A DNA stretch of 64,000 bases from NCBI GenBank assembly GCA_937873135.1, contig CALMVQ010000105.1, forward strand, positions 1-64,000. The letters run 5' to 3'. The DNA comes from an uncultured Scytonema sp. (GTDB lineage: Bacteria; Cyanobacteriota; Cyanobacteriia; Cyanobacteriales; Nostocaceae). Position 1 is the stretch's first letter. Every line of letters starts with the position of its first letter. The translations under genes and the position numbers were made by a program. This document shows positions 9,171-18,143 of the stretch, piece after piece. The notes beneath the pieces are model-generated. The model had not been told where the DNA came from. It searched no databases and was given only the letters and a program-made list of their open reading frames with translations.

Positions 9171-9545
9171 TTGTGGAACTGATTGTATTGGTACCGTGTA
9201 ATACTTGGGAAAGGGTGAAGGATCTCAGCGGTGTAATACATGGAAAAGATGAATTTATGTGCCAGTGTGTTACATGAATACAGGCTCTTGCGTGTAATAC
9301 ATAGTATAGCAGCACTATTCAAGGTTGAATGCACGGCGTATTACACGGCAAGGATTAATGTTGAAATGGGATTTTAATTGCGTGTATTATTCAAGATAAA
9401 TGGTGGAATTATGTTGAGCTACCCACCGAATCTACCTGATAAAGGAGTTCAGGCATTTTCATGTTTGAAAGAATTTGTTTTTGAAGTGCGTTAATTGGTG
9501 TGATGAAGATGCTAGAATCAGGTAAAAAATAAAGAGGTGAAGTAC
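9171..9545. repeat. Non-coding tract with spaced GTGTAATAC motifs
   Basis: No gene. Motif copies on the plus strand begin at 9196, 9231, 9265 (variant GTGTGTTACATG) and 9292, spaced 35, 34 and 27 bp. An inverted copy lies at 9337 (CGTATTACAC) and a degenerate one at 9382. Several continue as ATGG or TTGG. The regular spacing resembles an iteron or operator cluster, but the function is unknown. Confidence 0.5.
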
Positions 9546-10190
9546 CTACACCAATTGCAAGGCAATATGGTGTAGGCTTCGAGTTAATTCTCGAATTTCC
9601 TTAGAGGTACTCTCTATTATCAATTTCCCTCGACGGCTTTTTATAGTTGGGAATACTTCCAACCCAACTCGTAAGATATTGATAGCCGCGTTGATATCGC
9701 GATCCACTATCAACCCACACGCTTTACAGTCATGCACTCTCTCTTCCAGTTCTTTAAAAACTAGTGCATCACAACAACAACATATTTGGCTTGTGTAATT
9801 TGGTTTCACTTTGATAACTTGTCTTCCAGCTTTTTCGCGCCAGTCGCCTACGGCGGGAAACCCGCCTGCAGCGCTGGCTTGGCTATGTAAGACAAGATGT
9901 CAATAAATTGCCCAAACCCTGCGTCTAAAAAACTTTTATTTAGCCCACTCTTTTGTGCTTGACGATTAGGCAAAAATTTACCTGCTTCATCTTGCTTCGC
10001 TTTATTTCTTTTTGTCAGATTCTTTAGCTCCAAATCTTCTAAAAAGAAGATTTGTTTACCACTTTTCAAAAGACGATGAGCCGTCTTCAAATGATGATCT
10101 TTACGAGAACGAGCAATGTTTTGATGAATTTTAGCTTCTTTTTTGGCTAGCTTCCGTCTAACTTTGCTACCTTTTTTCCTTCTGTCGCGG
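9546..10190 (-). pseudogene. tnpB: TnpB (IS200/IS605 family), 5' truncated and broken
   Basis: TnpB proteins are RNA-guided nucleases carried by IS200/IS605 elements. The remaining part starts inside the protein (RRKKGSKVRRKLAKKEAKIH) and includes the FLEDLELKNLTKRNK segment and LDAGFGQFIDIL. After a frame break near 9848 it continues with the zinc ribbon (TSQICCCCDALV and CKACGLIVDRDINAAINIL). The N-terminal third is absent, because the sequence upstream is an IS1634-type gene. The break falls at a short repeat insertion (9841-9878, GGCGGGTTTCCCGCC type). I see no guide-RNA scaffold downstream. Confidence 0.75.
9841..9878. repeat. Short dispersed repeat inserted in tnpB remnant
   Basis: On the minus strand it reads GCAGGCGGGTTTCCCGCC followed by GTAGGCGACTGGCGC, a repeat type common in Nostocales. 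A related copy lies at 25479-25500 (GGCGGGTTTCCCACGCC then AGGCGACTGGCG). Its position coincides with the frame break between the two TnpB pieces. Confidence 0.65.
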
Positions 10191-10795
10191 TAAACGAATC
10201 TCCACAGTCTCTGCTGGTGGATCGAGTACCCATTGAAAAAGATATTGAGGATTTTGTCCACTCATGGGCACAGGAACGCAATAAATTCCTCCATTAGCTG
10301 CAATGGTGGCGCGGGTTGCAATCGACCCAGCTTTACAATCAGCAATGAAGACAAATTTTTTGTGTCCAATCACTTTTACCATTTTTTGCCATGTTGGTAA
10401 ATACAATGGGTCATCGGCTCCATTACCTTCAAGGGTGGCGCTGAGCAATGGCATTCCCATTGGGTCGAGAGTTGCTAGTAATTGACGGTATTGCAACAAA
10501 TCTGGGCGTTTGTCTTTGGAGTAGCCATAACGCAGTAGATTTTCTTCTGGCGAATCTCCCTGTTGATGATTTACACTAAAACTAGTTGTATCAGTTCGTG
10601 CAACTTGTGTCGGTAATTCGTAGGCACGAATTAGATGTCGTCCTAACTTTACTTCTATTTCTTGCCTTGCCTGTGACTGCAAGCCTAACTCTTCAACGAC
10701 CCTCGCCAATCGGTCATCACTAGCAATTTTCCTTTTCCCCTGTAATACACCGCTAATATCCTAAAGCTTTTCCCACAAATCCAAAACCAGGTTGA
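10167..10795 (-). pseudogene. IS1634-type transposase, N-terminal fragment
   Basis: The open part (start 10709) has the DDE hallmarks of IS1634/IS4-type transposases: RTDTTSFSVN (first Asp), LRYGYSKDKRPDLLQ, and VFIADCKAG (second Asp). It ends in the family-typical ETVEIRLP stretch, where the TnpB remnant takes over near 10190. Upstream the homology continues in the same frame past a TAG stop (NLVLDLWEKL, stop, DISGVLQGKRKIASDDRLAR), so there is a nonsense mutation as well as loss of the C-terminal third. Confidence 0.7.
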
Positions 10796-11142
10796 AACCT
10801 TTGACGGTAAGCCATTAATTCCTCTCACTCTTCAAAAACCTGAGTTCGACGTAAAAAACAAGACTGAAAAGTAGACAGAGTAGACTTTTTAGCAATACAG
10901 GGCTTACAGGCTTAATGTCAATAAAATGACATAAATGAGAATAGAGGTAAATTGTACTGTTTGGGAGTATGATGAATTCGTGACGAATTCATTACGGAAA
11001 TGACTATTAAAAAATTGTTGAAACGGGACACAAGAGGAGGAAGACGTGAAACTCGCCGGGGGAAGTTTCCCCCGGCAGATTTCACGTGAAAATGCACCTC
11101 AGTTAGTCAAATTGGAAAAATAAAGACACAATCACAATCCGT
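10796..11142. other. Intergenic with a hairpin
   Basis: No convincing gene. Contains the hairpin at 11045-11086. The far upstream end of the IS1634-type remnant may extend a little into this stretch on the minus strand. Confidence 0.4.
11045..11086. repeat. Hairpin-forming repeat
   Basis: Outer arms CGTGAAA and TTTCACG, inner arms GCCGGGGGAA and TTCCCCCGGC. It belongs to the same style of repeat as 1517-1540, with other bases in the arms. Confidence 0.65.
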
Positions 11143-11439
11143 GTGCCAAGAGCGATCGTATTCCAAGTAATAGATCTCGCTCATAGAATTGATTCTGGGG
11201 AGACTATTGAATTAGACACAGAATCAAGAACCGCCCAAAATGAAATAATCACACAGTCGAACCAAAAGGATCAAGAATTGAAATCAGATTCTGTCACAAA
11301 ATCTATACTTAGTTACAGTCAAGCAATTGAGATAGCAAAACAACTTCTCCTCTCTAAAAAATCCGCAAGAATATCAATAGCCCAAATAATTTCAAAGATT
11401 TACCAACAAACCTTATCTCCTAATGATTTAAAATTGTAA
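11143..11439 (+). CDS. Hypothetical protein, weak
   Basis: A 98-residue frame from GTG at 11143. Hydrophilic, with a helix-like end (YSQAIEIAKQLLLSKK, ISIAQIISKIYQQ). No domain or ribosome-binding site is recognised. It lies between two degraded transposase genes and could be a passenger, a remnant or chance. Confidence 0.3.
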   Translation: MPRAIVFQVIDLAHRIDSGETIELDTESRTAQNEIITQSNQKDQELKSDSVTKSILSYSQAIEIAKQLLLSKKSARISIAQIISKIYQQTLSPNDLKL

Positions 11440-11478
11440 TTTTTGATTTTGTGATTATTTCATTAATGGAGAAAAAAT

Positions 11479-12010
11479 ATGGAATTAGAAAAATTGTTTT
11501 GTGATGTAGATGATTTTTGTGAATATGAGTGAAAAGAAATGGCAACAAGAGCTATTCTCTTCAGGTGAACGGAAACGTGACAAAAAAATGAATTTATGTT
11601 TAAGCGAAGTGATGACAATAATTATTTACTTTCATCAATCATCATATAGAAATTTTAAAGACTTTTATACTAAACATGTCTGTAATTTTTGGCAAAAATA
11701 TTTTCCTCGACTAGTAAGTTACAATCGATTTGTAGAATTGAAAAAAACTGCTCTAGTACCCTTGTGTTGGTATCTCCATATGCATCGTGGACAAAGTACT
11801 GGTATCAATTTTATGGATTCAACCTCTCCTAATTGTGTTTAAACGCGCATAGCCAAACGTAATCGTGTCTTCAAGGGTGCGCGCTAATTGGGGAAAGAGT
11901 TCTTTAGGGTGGTATTTTGGCTTTAAATTACATCTAATAATTAACGAATTTGGAGAAATTTTATCTTTTATGATTACACCTGCGAATGTTGATGACCGCA
12001 AGCCTGTGCG
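11479..12010 (+). pseudogene. IS982-family transposase, truncated and frameshifted
   Basis: The start is intact (MELEKLFCDVDDFCEYE), then a stop. The frame resumes with SGERKRDKKMNLCLSEVMTI, HQSSYRNFKDFY, FPRLVSYNRFVELKK and GINFMDSTS, with a further break, then SSLGWYFGFKLHLIINEFGE and ITPANVDDRKPV. These are the ordered motifs of IS982 transposases, including the first two DDE regions. The coding homology stops at about 12010, so the C-terminal catalytic part is missing and an AraC-type fragment follows directly. Confidence 0.75.
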
Positions 12011-12432
12011 GGGGTCTTACACGAAAAACAGACCCCTTGCATGGGGTTTACAGTAAGAAGCCTCTTGAACCAAAGGGGAAGCTATCGGGACTACAATTGA
12101 GACAAGTGATTGAGTATATCCACGAATATCTAAGCGAGGATTTGAGCCTTGTTGCTTTGGCAAACCAAGCAAATCTCAGTCTATATCACTTTGCTCGTCT
12201 TTTTAAGCGCTCGCTTGGACTATCTCCTCACCAGTACGTGCTACAAAATCGAGTAGAGCGAGCCAAGCAATTAATTTCCGTCTCCCCCTACCTTAATTTA
12301 ACAGATATTGGTCTACGAGTCGGGTTTTACGACCAAGCACATTTCACGAAAGCTTTTAAGCAAATTGTTGGTGTTTCACCAAAAAGCTTTTCAAAACTAC
12401 ACGCGCACCAATTCATACCTCTCGCTTCTTAA
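11986..12432 (+). CDS. AraC-family DNA-binding domain, N-terminus missing
   Basis: Residues ~35-140 are a complete AraC/XylS DNA-binding domain with both helix-turn-helix units (DLSLVALANQANLSLYHFAR and LTDIGLRVGFYDQAHFTKAF) and the conserved GVSPKSF. Full AraC regulators are ~250-300 residues and carry an N-terminal sensor domain; here it is absent, replaced by ~20 codons of IS982-type and unrelated sequence. The gene is probably a truncated regulator, although stand-alone AraC domains (MarA, SoxS) do work. The exported SDR gene starts 107 bp downstream on the same strand, so it may be the former target. Confidence 0.7.
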   Translation: MLMTASLCGGLTRKTDPLHGVYSKKPLEPKGKLSGLQLRQVIEYIHEYLSEDLSLVALANQANLSLYHFARLFKRSLGLSPHQYVLQNRVERAKQLISVSPYLNLTDIGLRVGFYDQAHFTKAFKQIVGVSPKSFSKLHAHQFIPLAS

Positions 12433-12539
12433 TTCCAAAACAAGAGCAAGAATTTACAATTTTGCCAAGTGGCTCCCATCGTAATTTTGTATCAGATAAG
12501 CGTTTCAACTATAAATTTGATTTATCTGAGGGAAAAATA

Positions 12540-13526
12540 ATGAGGAGCAAAAAAGTTAATCAAAGCCGTCGTAACCTAATTAAAAACGCTGCACTGGCGG
12601 TTGCAGGAGTGGGAGTAAGTGCGGGATTATCTCCTAAAAAAGCAGAGGCACAACCACAAAAACCAGCAACCACAAAATCACCCGCACCATCCTCCCTTCC
12701 ACTTTCAGGCAAAGTAGCTTTAGTTACAGGTGCGGCGAGAGGAATTGGTCGTGCAACAGCTGTGGAGTTAGCAAAGCAAGGTGCTGATGTTGCATTGCTT
12801 GATATCGCGCAACCGCAGGGTGTTAAAAATATTCACAGCTACCGTCTGGCAAATCGTACAGAATTAGAAGAAGCAGTGAGGCTTGTTCAAGCTGAAGGTC
12901 GCCGAGCATTGCCTATTGTAGCCGATGTTCGGGATCTGGCAGCCATGAAGCAAGCAGCTGAAACAACCGTGAGAGAACTCGGTGGACTTGATATTCTTGT
13001 TGCTAATGCTGGCATTGCCATCTGGAGTCCTTTTGATGAAATGACTTCTCAACAGTGGAGTGATGTTATTGATGTTAACTTAACAGGCGTAGCTAATTCC
13101 ATGTGGGCGGTTATTCCACAAATGCGAAAGCAGAAGCGTGGTAAAATTATCGTCGTGTCATCTGTTGGTGGTCGCATGGGTGTCGCTGGAGTGGCTAACT
13201 ATTCGGCTACAAAGTGGGGCGTTATAGGTTTGGTCAAATCTGTAGCGTTGGAATTGGGACAAGATAACATTACTGTGAATGCCGTTGCACCAGGTGCTGT
13301 TAACACACCGCTTTATCGGAGTGAAGGACAACGTCGCTCGACTTCCGCAAACACTTCCCAAGACCAAGATAAGGCGACATTGGGTTATCATGCCTTACCA
13401 ATACCAGCGCTTGAACCCAGTGATGTTGCGATGGCGATCGCTTTTCTTGCAAAAGACGATGCTCGGTATATTTCTGGTGCAGTTCTTGATGTTGCTGCTG
13501 GTGGCAATGCAAGATATACAGCTTAA
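12540..13526 (+). CDS. Exported short-chain dehydrogenase/reductase
   Basis: NAD(P)-dependent oxidoreductase of the SDR family, 328 residues from the ATG at 12540 (an earlier in-frame ATG at 12462 only adds an implausible leader). Residues 1-40 resemble a Tat signal (SRRNLIKNAALAVAGVGVSAG). The cofactor motif is TGAARGIGRA, then NAG, catalytic Ser in VVSSVGG and YSATK. Between the second strand and the DVRD motif there is an insertion (NIHSYRLANRTELEEAVRLV) like that of mycofactocin-type SDRs, which bury their NAD. No mycofactocin genes are seen here. The substrate is unknown. It follows the truncated AraC gene. Confidence 0.85.
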   Translation: MRSKKVNQSRRNLIKNAALAVAGVGVSAGLSPKKAEAQPQKPATTKSPAPSSLPLSGKVALVTGAARGIGRATAVELAKQGADVALLDIAQPQGVKNIHSYRLANRTELEEAVRLVQAEGRRALPIVADVRDLAAMKQAAETTVRELGGLDILVANAGIAIWSPFDEMTSQQWSDVIDVNLTGVANSMWAVIPQMRKQKRGKIIVVSSVGGRMGVAGVANYSATKWGVIGLVKSVALELGQDNITVNAVAPGAVNTPLYRSEGQRRSTSANTSQDQDKATLGYHALPIPALEPSDVAMAIAFLAKDDARYISGAVLDVAAGGNARYTA

Positions 13527-13801
13527 TTTACTCCCGGTTCCCTCATTTTCTAGACGTTTAGAAAAATACGGAAGGGAAGAATCAGCTTTATAGCGTTTAT
13601 ACCAGATTGCGATCGCAAGCTTAGCCAATTAATCTTGGGTGTTGGTTCACCACTTGCCATCATCCAAAAAGCTAATTTCTCCCACAGCTTTAAGCGTGGG
13701 AGCATAGCAGCATAGCTGAAATTATCTGCCAGATACATATTCGATGGCGATCGCCATCAAAAAGTAGTTTCTCATACATTCCGGTTCAGTTAATACTTTT
13801 G
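13527..13801. other. Convergent intergenic region with a hairpin
   Basis: Lies between the ends of the SDR gene and the minus-strand TauE gene. The hairpin at about 13679-13702 (CTCCCAC, loop AGCTTTAAGC, GTGGGAG) resembles IS200/IS605-type end palindromes and could also stop transcription. No gene is seen. Confidence 0.5.
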
Positions 13802-14584
13802 TCACCCAAGAGAGATACCAAAAATCGTCCATGATTGCCAAAAAATGTACATTGAAAGTATTCCAAAGAAGATCCGAAGGGCAAGGCTGACTGTCGAGTC
13901 TGGTAGCTTTGGTAACATGCGAGTACTTATTTGAACTCCTAAAAGTCCACCGCATCCTAAAATTATACCTTGAAGAAATAGGATATTTCCTTTTAGCGCG
14001 TGTCCTATGCAGGCAGCTATAGCCGTAATGACAATCACACCTAGACTAGTTCGGATTGCAACTTTGATGTTTTCTCCTAGTAGTAGCATTTGCAGTGGTA
14101 CCATAACCGTACCGCCGCCTAAACCAAATAGGCTGGCTAAAATTCCTGCTGCTCCTCCAGTTCCAATCGTGGAAATCAATGGGTGAAATTGTGCTGGATT
14201 GTCTCCTTCTCTAGTAGCCAGTTGCTGACGAAGCTCGATTAAATAAATATTCACCAGTAGTATGATGCCAAATGCAAACAGTATTATGTATGGTGCAATT
14301 TTACCGGCAAAGTACACTCCTATTCCTGTAGTTAAGAATGCTGGGATTCCTAAGTAAATGACTCGTTTAAAATCAAAGTAACCCATCCGCCAATTCTGTA
14401 CACTTCCAGAAATTGAAGTAATCACAATAGCAAGGCTACTAGTAGCAACAGCTTCAAGGGGTGTATAACCTAAAGCGACTAAAAGAGGAATTGTAATAAT
14501 ACCCCCACCAATTCCTAAAAGTCCAGCTATCATCCCAGATAATAGACCTCCAGCCGCCAAAATCAACCAACTAAAGTCAATCAT
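13802..14584 (-). CDS. TauE/SafE-family sulfite/anion exporter
   Basis: A 260-residue inner-membrane protein with about eight hydrophobic segments and the duplicated family motif: GLLGIGGGIITIPLLVALG near residue 22 and GLGGGTVMVPLQMLLLG near residue 155. TauE/SafE proteins export sulfite, sulfoacetate or related organosulfur anions. It is the last gene of a same-strand set, 34 bp after the sulfite-oxidase-type gene, which supports sulfite as the substrate. Exact substrate unproven. Confidence 0.88.
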   Translation of the reverse strand: MIDFSWLILAAGGLLSGMIAGLLGIGGGIITIPLLVALGYTPLEAVATSSLAIVITSISGSVQNWRMGYFDFKRVIYLGIPAFLTTGIGVYFAGKIAPYIILFAFGIILLVNIYLIELRQQLATREGDNPAQFHPLISTIGTGGAAGILASLFGLGGGTVMVPLQMLLLGENIKVAIRTSLGVIVITAIAACIGHALKGNILFLQGIILGCGGLLGVQISTRMLPKLPDSTVSLALRIFFGILSMYIFWQSWTIFGISLG

Positions 14585-14618
14585 AAATAGGTCTTCACAA
14601 AAATTAATTTGAGTAAGC

Positions 14619-15917
14619 TCAAGCTTGTACTTTCACTGGATGGCTAACAATGCCTCCATAAAGCAATCCAAAGTTATTCCAAGGAACAGTTGTCGGCTGC
14701 GTGTTGCCTAAATTGTCAGTAGCACGAGCTTGTAGAGAATATTCTCCAGGAACTGGATTCCAATCAATGTCCCACCTTACCCATGCAAATGGAAAATTTG
14801 GTTCTCTGAGTCGTGCAAGTTGCCAAGTTTTGCCACCATCTAGGCTGACTTCTACACGAACAATTTTTCCTTTTCCAGACCATGAACGTCCGCGTAGGAG
14901 GTAATATCCAGCAGAAATTATTGCTGGCCAAGCAAGCTCAAAGGCGCTCTTGACGTTTTGATACGTAATCAACTCACCTTTATATGGAGCAGTTGGCGGG
15001 TAGTCTGAGCCAACAAGTACCATTTGTTTGGTTACCCACTGGGTATATATGGGTGTTTCGGAAACCTCAATCCGCTCTATCCACTTAACATTAGCGTTGC
15101 CTCCCCAACCAGGAAATATAACGCGGCATGGTTGCCCGTGATCGGGAGGTAGTGGCTCGCCATTCATTGCATAGACGACAAGCGAGTTATCAAGGAGTGC
15201 TTTGGCAATAGGTACCACAGTACTAAACTTAGATTTTTGCTTCTGAAGCGAATCGATATCTGCTCCCTGAACTAGTACGTCTACAGCAGTGGATTTCAGC
15301 CCAACTCTTTCTAATAACAAACCAAGTGGCACACCAGTCCACTCAGCCACACCAATAGCACCTAATCTCCATCGTGCTCCAGCTACAGAGAGCGGTTGGT
15401 TATAGACTTCTTCAAAGAAGCGCCGACCATTGGCAGCACATTCAATGGCACAAGTGACAGATATTGATGGCATAGAGATGATGTCATCATAAGTGAATGA
15501 TGAAGGGGTAGAAACACCCGTGCCTTCAACCCGCAAGCGCCAAGTAGAGGGGTCAAAAGGAGGGGGTGTATTGCGGTTGTGGACATAGAACCAATCGTTT
15601 GGCACTATATATCCACGCCCATACATCGATCCCCAGTTCATTTCCAATGTGCCTTTGCTATGAGAGATATACCCTGGTGGTAAGGGCTTGAGTATGTTGC
15701 TCTCTTTAGTTTTAAAAGTGTTCGTGAAATTTAACGAGCCGCTTTGGGCAGGTGCAGGTTTAGCTAACCCCCCAACGGCTGTTGCCCCAATCATCGTGGC
15801 TAGTATTTGCAGAAAGCGTTTGCGTGATACACCCGCATCTACGCTTTTAAGCCAAATGTACTCATCAAGACGCGATCGCAAGTAATCATCTCGATCCAAT
15901 AGGTTTTCATCCTTCAA
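14619..15917 (-). CDS. Sulfite-oxidase-type molybdopterin oxidoreductase, exported
   Basis: A 432-residue molybdenum-cofactor enzyme of the sulfite oxidase family. Residues ~30-58 resemble a Tat signal, with RK in place of RR (SRKRFLQILATMIGATAVGG) and AQ cleavage region. The cofactor domain contains PSISVTCAIECAANGRRFF with the conserved Cys region, WTGVPLGLLLERVG, and PPDHGQPCRVIFPGW. The C-terminal Ig-like dimerisation domain follows (VRVEVSLDGGKTWQLARL and NPVPGEYSLQARATDNLG). It would oxidise sulfite, or a related oxyanion, outside the cytoplasm. No haem domain is present, so electrons need an external partner, which is not encoded nearby. The neighbours are a sulfite-type exporter and a desulfurase-like enzyme. 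Confidence 0.9.
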   Translation of the reverse strand: MKDENLLDRDDYLRSRLDEYIWLKSVDAGVSRKRFLQILATMIGATAVGGLAKPAPAQSGSLNFTNTFKTKESNILKPLPPGYISHSKGTLEMNWGSMYGRGYIVPNDWFYVHNRNTPPPFDPSTWRLRVEGTGVSTPSSFTYDDIISMPSISVTCAIECAANGRRFFEEVYNQPLSVAGARWRLGAIGVAEWTGVPLGLLLERVGLKSTAVDVLVQGADIDSLQKQKSKFSTVVPIAKALLDNSLVVYAMNGEPLPPDHGQPCRVIFPGWGGNANVKWIERIEVSETPIYTQWVTKQMVLVGSDYPPTAPYKGELITYQNVKSAFELAWPAIISAGYYLLRGRSWSGKGKIVRVEVSLDGGKTWQLARLREPNFPFAWVRWDIDWNPVPGEYSLQARATDNLGNTQPTTVPWNNFGLLYGGIVSHPVKVQA

Positions 15918-16082
15918 GATAATACCAGTACCTTTTTGTTATTAAGTGTCTTTACACTGCTGACTGCTATTAAGTTGTGCTACATTTAACTTGTGTACAT
16001 ACTTATTAATGAAAACTCTCACTAAATTAATAAGTGTGTACGCAACAAATGTTTTAGGTTATTTACAACGTAGGCTTGGACA

Positions 16083-17582
16083 TTAAGCTGACAAAACCTC
16101 CACTGCGGTTCTCACTGTCCAAAAACCAGTCATCTCATCCTGTTTATAGTAGGGGAGATAGTGGTGAACTGTGTTTTGAGCTATTTCAGAAATCGCCTCA
16201 AGGAATTGATTACAGTCTTCAAGCTTATTGTAGACACCAAAGCTTGCGCGGATAATACTAGGAATGTTTCGTGTAATTCCCCTATCTACTTCCGCCGCAA
16301 TAATACTGTCTTGCTCATCCGAAATATTCTTCAGCTTACGGATGTACTCATAAGTACAAAAAGCTCCAGCACGAAGTCCAATCCCATACTCCTGTGCCAA
16401 TATTTCTGCTACCAAACGTCCATCGAACTCATTAATGTCGAAAGGAATGACGTGGGCGATATTATCTCCGGAAATATGTATTTTTATACCAGGTATACGT
16501 TGAAGTCTTTTTAATGTGTATTCGACTAAATAATGCTCGTACTGAGCAATTCGTTCACGTCCGAGCGCTTCTATAATCTGAATCGCTTTTGCCACAGCAA
16601 TTGCACCCATAGCATTAGGTGTTCCAGGATCGTGTGCTCTCTCTGTGTAAAAACGCTTTATTTCCAAGTTAGTCGTAATGTATGGCAAGTTACCACCTCC
16701 AATTTGATAGGGGTAGGAACTATCAAAAAACTCCTTTGGTCCTACTAGAACTCCTGTTCCATATGGGGCGTACATCTTGTGTCCAGAAAACGCCACAAAA
16801 TCTAGATGACAAGGATCGTCATCCGGACACATATCTACTTGATCATGCTGAATTAGCTGACACATATCTGCAAACATCTTGATGCCATACTGGTGTGCCA
16901 AGCGTGCGATTTCATAAATTGGCGGTTTGTACCCTGTAATTGTCGAAGCCCCAGTGATTGTTATTAACTTAATCTGTTCGGATTTAGGTTTATTTTGATG
17001 TGCCTGGAGAATATTCTCAATCTCAGCGACATCAACACTTCCATCTGGTTTGGTTCTGTACTGGACAACTGGATTGTTGATGACCCAAGGAAGTAGATTT
17101 GAAGAATGCTCAATATCAGAAACTAAAATTTTCCCAGGTTTTTTAGCCCACAGTGTGGCGGCTCCATTAATTGCTTCCGTTGTATTCTTCGCAAAAATTA
17201 CATAGTTTTGTAAGGAGGCTCCCACAAATCCCCGGATAATGTCCCGGCTAGCATCGTACTCTTTAGTAGAGATAATGGACTTTTGCCCAGAACCTCTATG
17301 TACGCTGCCATAAGAGTCAAGCATCGTGTCTACGTACTCCTTGACGGCTGCAAACGGAGTAGTGGTGGCTCCATTATCTAAATTGACGTATCTAACATAG
17401 TTTCCTTTAAGAGTCTTTACCCTAAAGATCAAAGACTCAGTGGTAAATAGAGGTTTAATCTCCTGCTCCCAAAAGTTATGAAGATTTTCAACTGCGTTTT
17501 CTATAGTTTCTACCTGAAGAAGTTGCATACTTTGTTCACACCCTGATAAATTGACTAAGGTTCTGAGCCGATGCTGAATCAA
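16083..17582 (-). CDS. Class V aminotransferase / cysteine desulfurase-like
   Basis: A 499-residue PLP enzyme. The class V fold is clear: YVNLDNGATTTPFAAVKE, HSSNLLPW, FADMCQLIQHD with the cofactor Asp, and FVAFSGHKMYAP with the PLP-binding Lys. Near the C-terminal third GLRAGAFCTYEYIRKL places a Cys where SufS/CsdA enzymes have the persulfide Cys. It is about 90 residues longer than SufS. The open frame starts at a TTG (17582); an ATG at 17528 is an alternative start. It is the first gene of a co-directional trio (desulfurase-like, sulfite-oxidase-like, exporter), suggesting sulfur release from an organic thiol followed by sulfite disposal. The natural substrate is unknown. Confidence 0.85.
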   Translation of the reverse strand: MIQHRLRTLVNLSGCEQSMQLLQVETIENAVENLHNFWEQEIKPLFTTESLIFRVKTLKGNYVRYVNLDNGATTTPFAAVKEYVDTMLDSYGSVHRGSGQKSIISTKEYDASRDIIRGFVGASLQNYVIFAKNTTEAINGAATLWAKKPGKILVSDIEHSSNLLPWVINNPVVQYRTKPDGSVDVAEIENILQAHQNKPKSEQIKLITITGASTITGYKPPIYEIARLAHQYGIKMFADMCQLIQHDQVDMCPDDDPCHLDFVAFSGHKMYAPYGTGVLVGPKEFFDSSYPYQIGGGNLPYITTNLEIKRFYTERAHDPGTPNAMGAIAVAKAIQIIEALGRERIAQYEHYLVEYTLKRLQRIPGIKIHISGDNIAHVIPFDINEFDGRLVAEILAQEYGIGLRAGAFCTYEYIRKLKNISDEQDSIIAAEVDRGITRNIPSIIRASFGVYNKLEDCNQFLEAISEIAQNTVHHYLPYYKQDEMTGFWTVRTAVEVLSA

Positions 17583-18020
17583 TTTATGAATTACTGAAGG
17601 ACTGGACAGTCCGACAATCTGAGTTCGTCAAGTAACCATCGAATTGAGTGTCACAGCATTTCCTCGCACTTAGAATAACACACAGTCTTGCTAAGTACAC
17701 TGTGCCCAGATTTCTCACAAGTCATTAACAATCAATTTACATAGCCTAAGGGGAGTTTTTTTGTATACATTATCAAAAAAAATTTATGTATAAAAAGTAA
17801 ATTACATGAAGATTATGTATTGATAAATACAAAATATCCACTAAGTATATTTCGTAAAGAAATAACAATACTTTAATATATAATGGTCTATACGATTTAT
17901 ATCTCGGTAATTTTGGAAACATTTTACTAGCTGCAATGTAATTGCTTGCTATTGAATTTACGAATAGCCGAAAGCAGGTTGAATAAGCTTAGGTTATATG
18001 CAGCTAAGAAGGAAAAAACG
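17583..18020. promoter_or_regulatory. Divergent AT-rich intergenic region
   Basis: Separates the minus-strand sulfur genes from plus-strand genes, so it must hold both promoters. It is very AT-rich between 17760 and 17900. No specific operator or riboswitch could be identified by eye. Confidence 0.4.
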
Positions 18021-18125
18021 ATGACTCAACTTGTAGAAGATTGGATTGACCGTTTACCAAACCCAGAGAGCGAGAAAAACTCAACTGCACCCCTCTCTCA
18101 TCAACCTGCGGTTGATATTGATTAG
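18021..18125 (+). CDS. Small protein of 34 residues
   Basis: ATG at 18021 preceded by a good Shine-Dalgarno sequence (AAGGA, 18009-18013). The acidic/polar product begins MTQLVEDWIDRLPNPES and ends PAVDID. The family is not recognised. A hairpin repeat follows directly at 18144. Could be a genuine small gene or the head of a longer gene cut by that repeat. Confidence 0.4.
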   Translation: MTQLVEDWIDRLPNPESEKNSTAPLSHQPAVDID

Positions 18126-18143
18126 GGTGCGTCTCGTTTTTGT

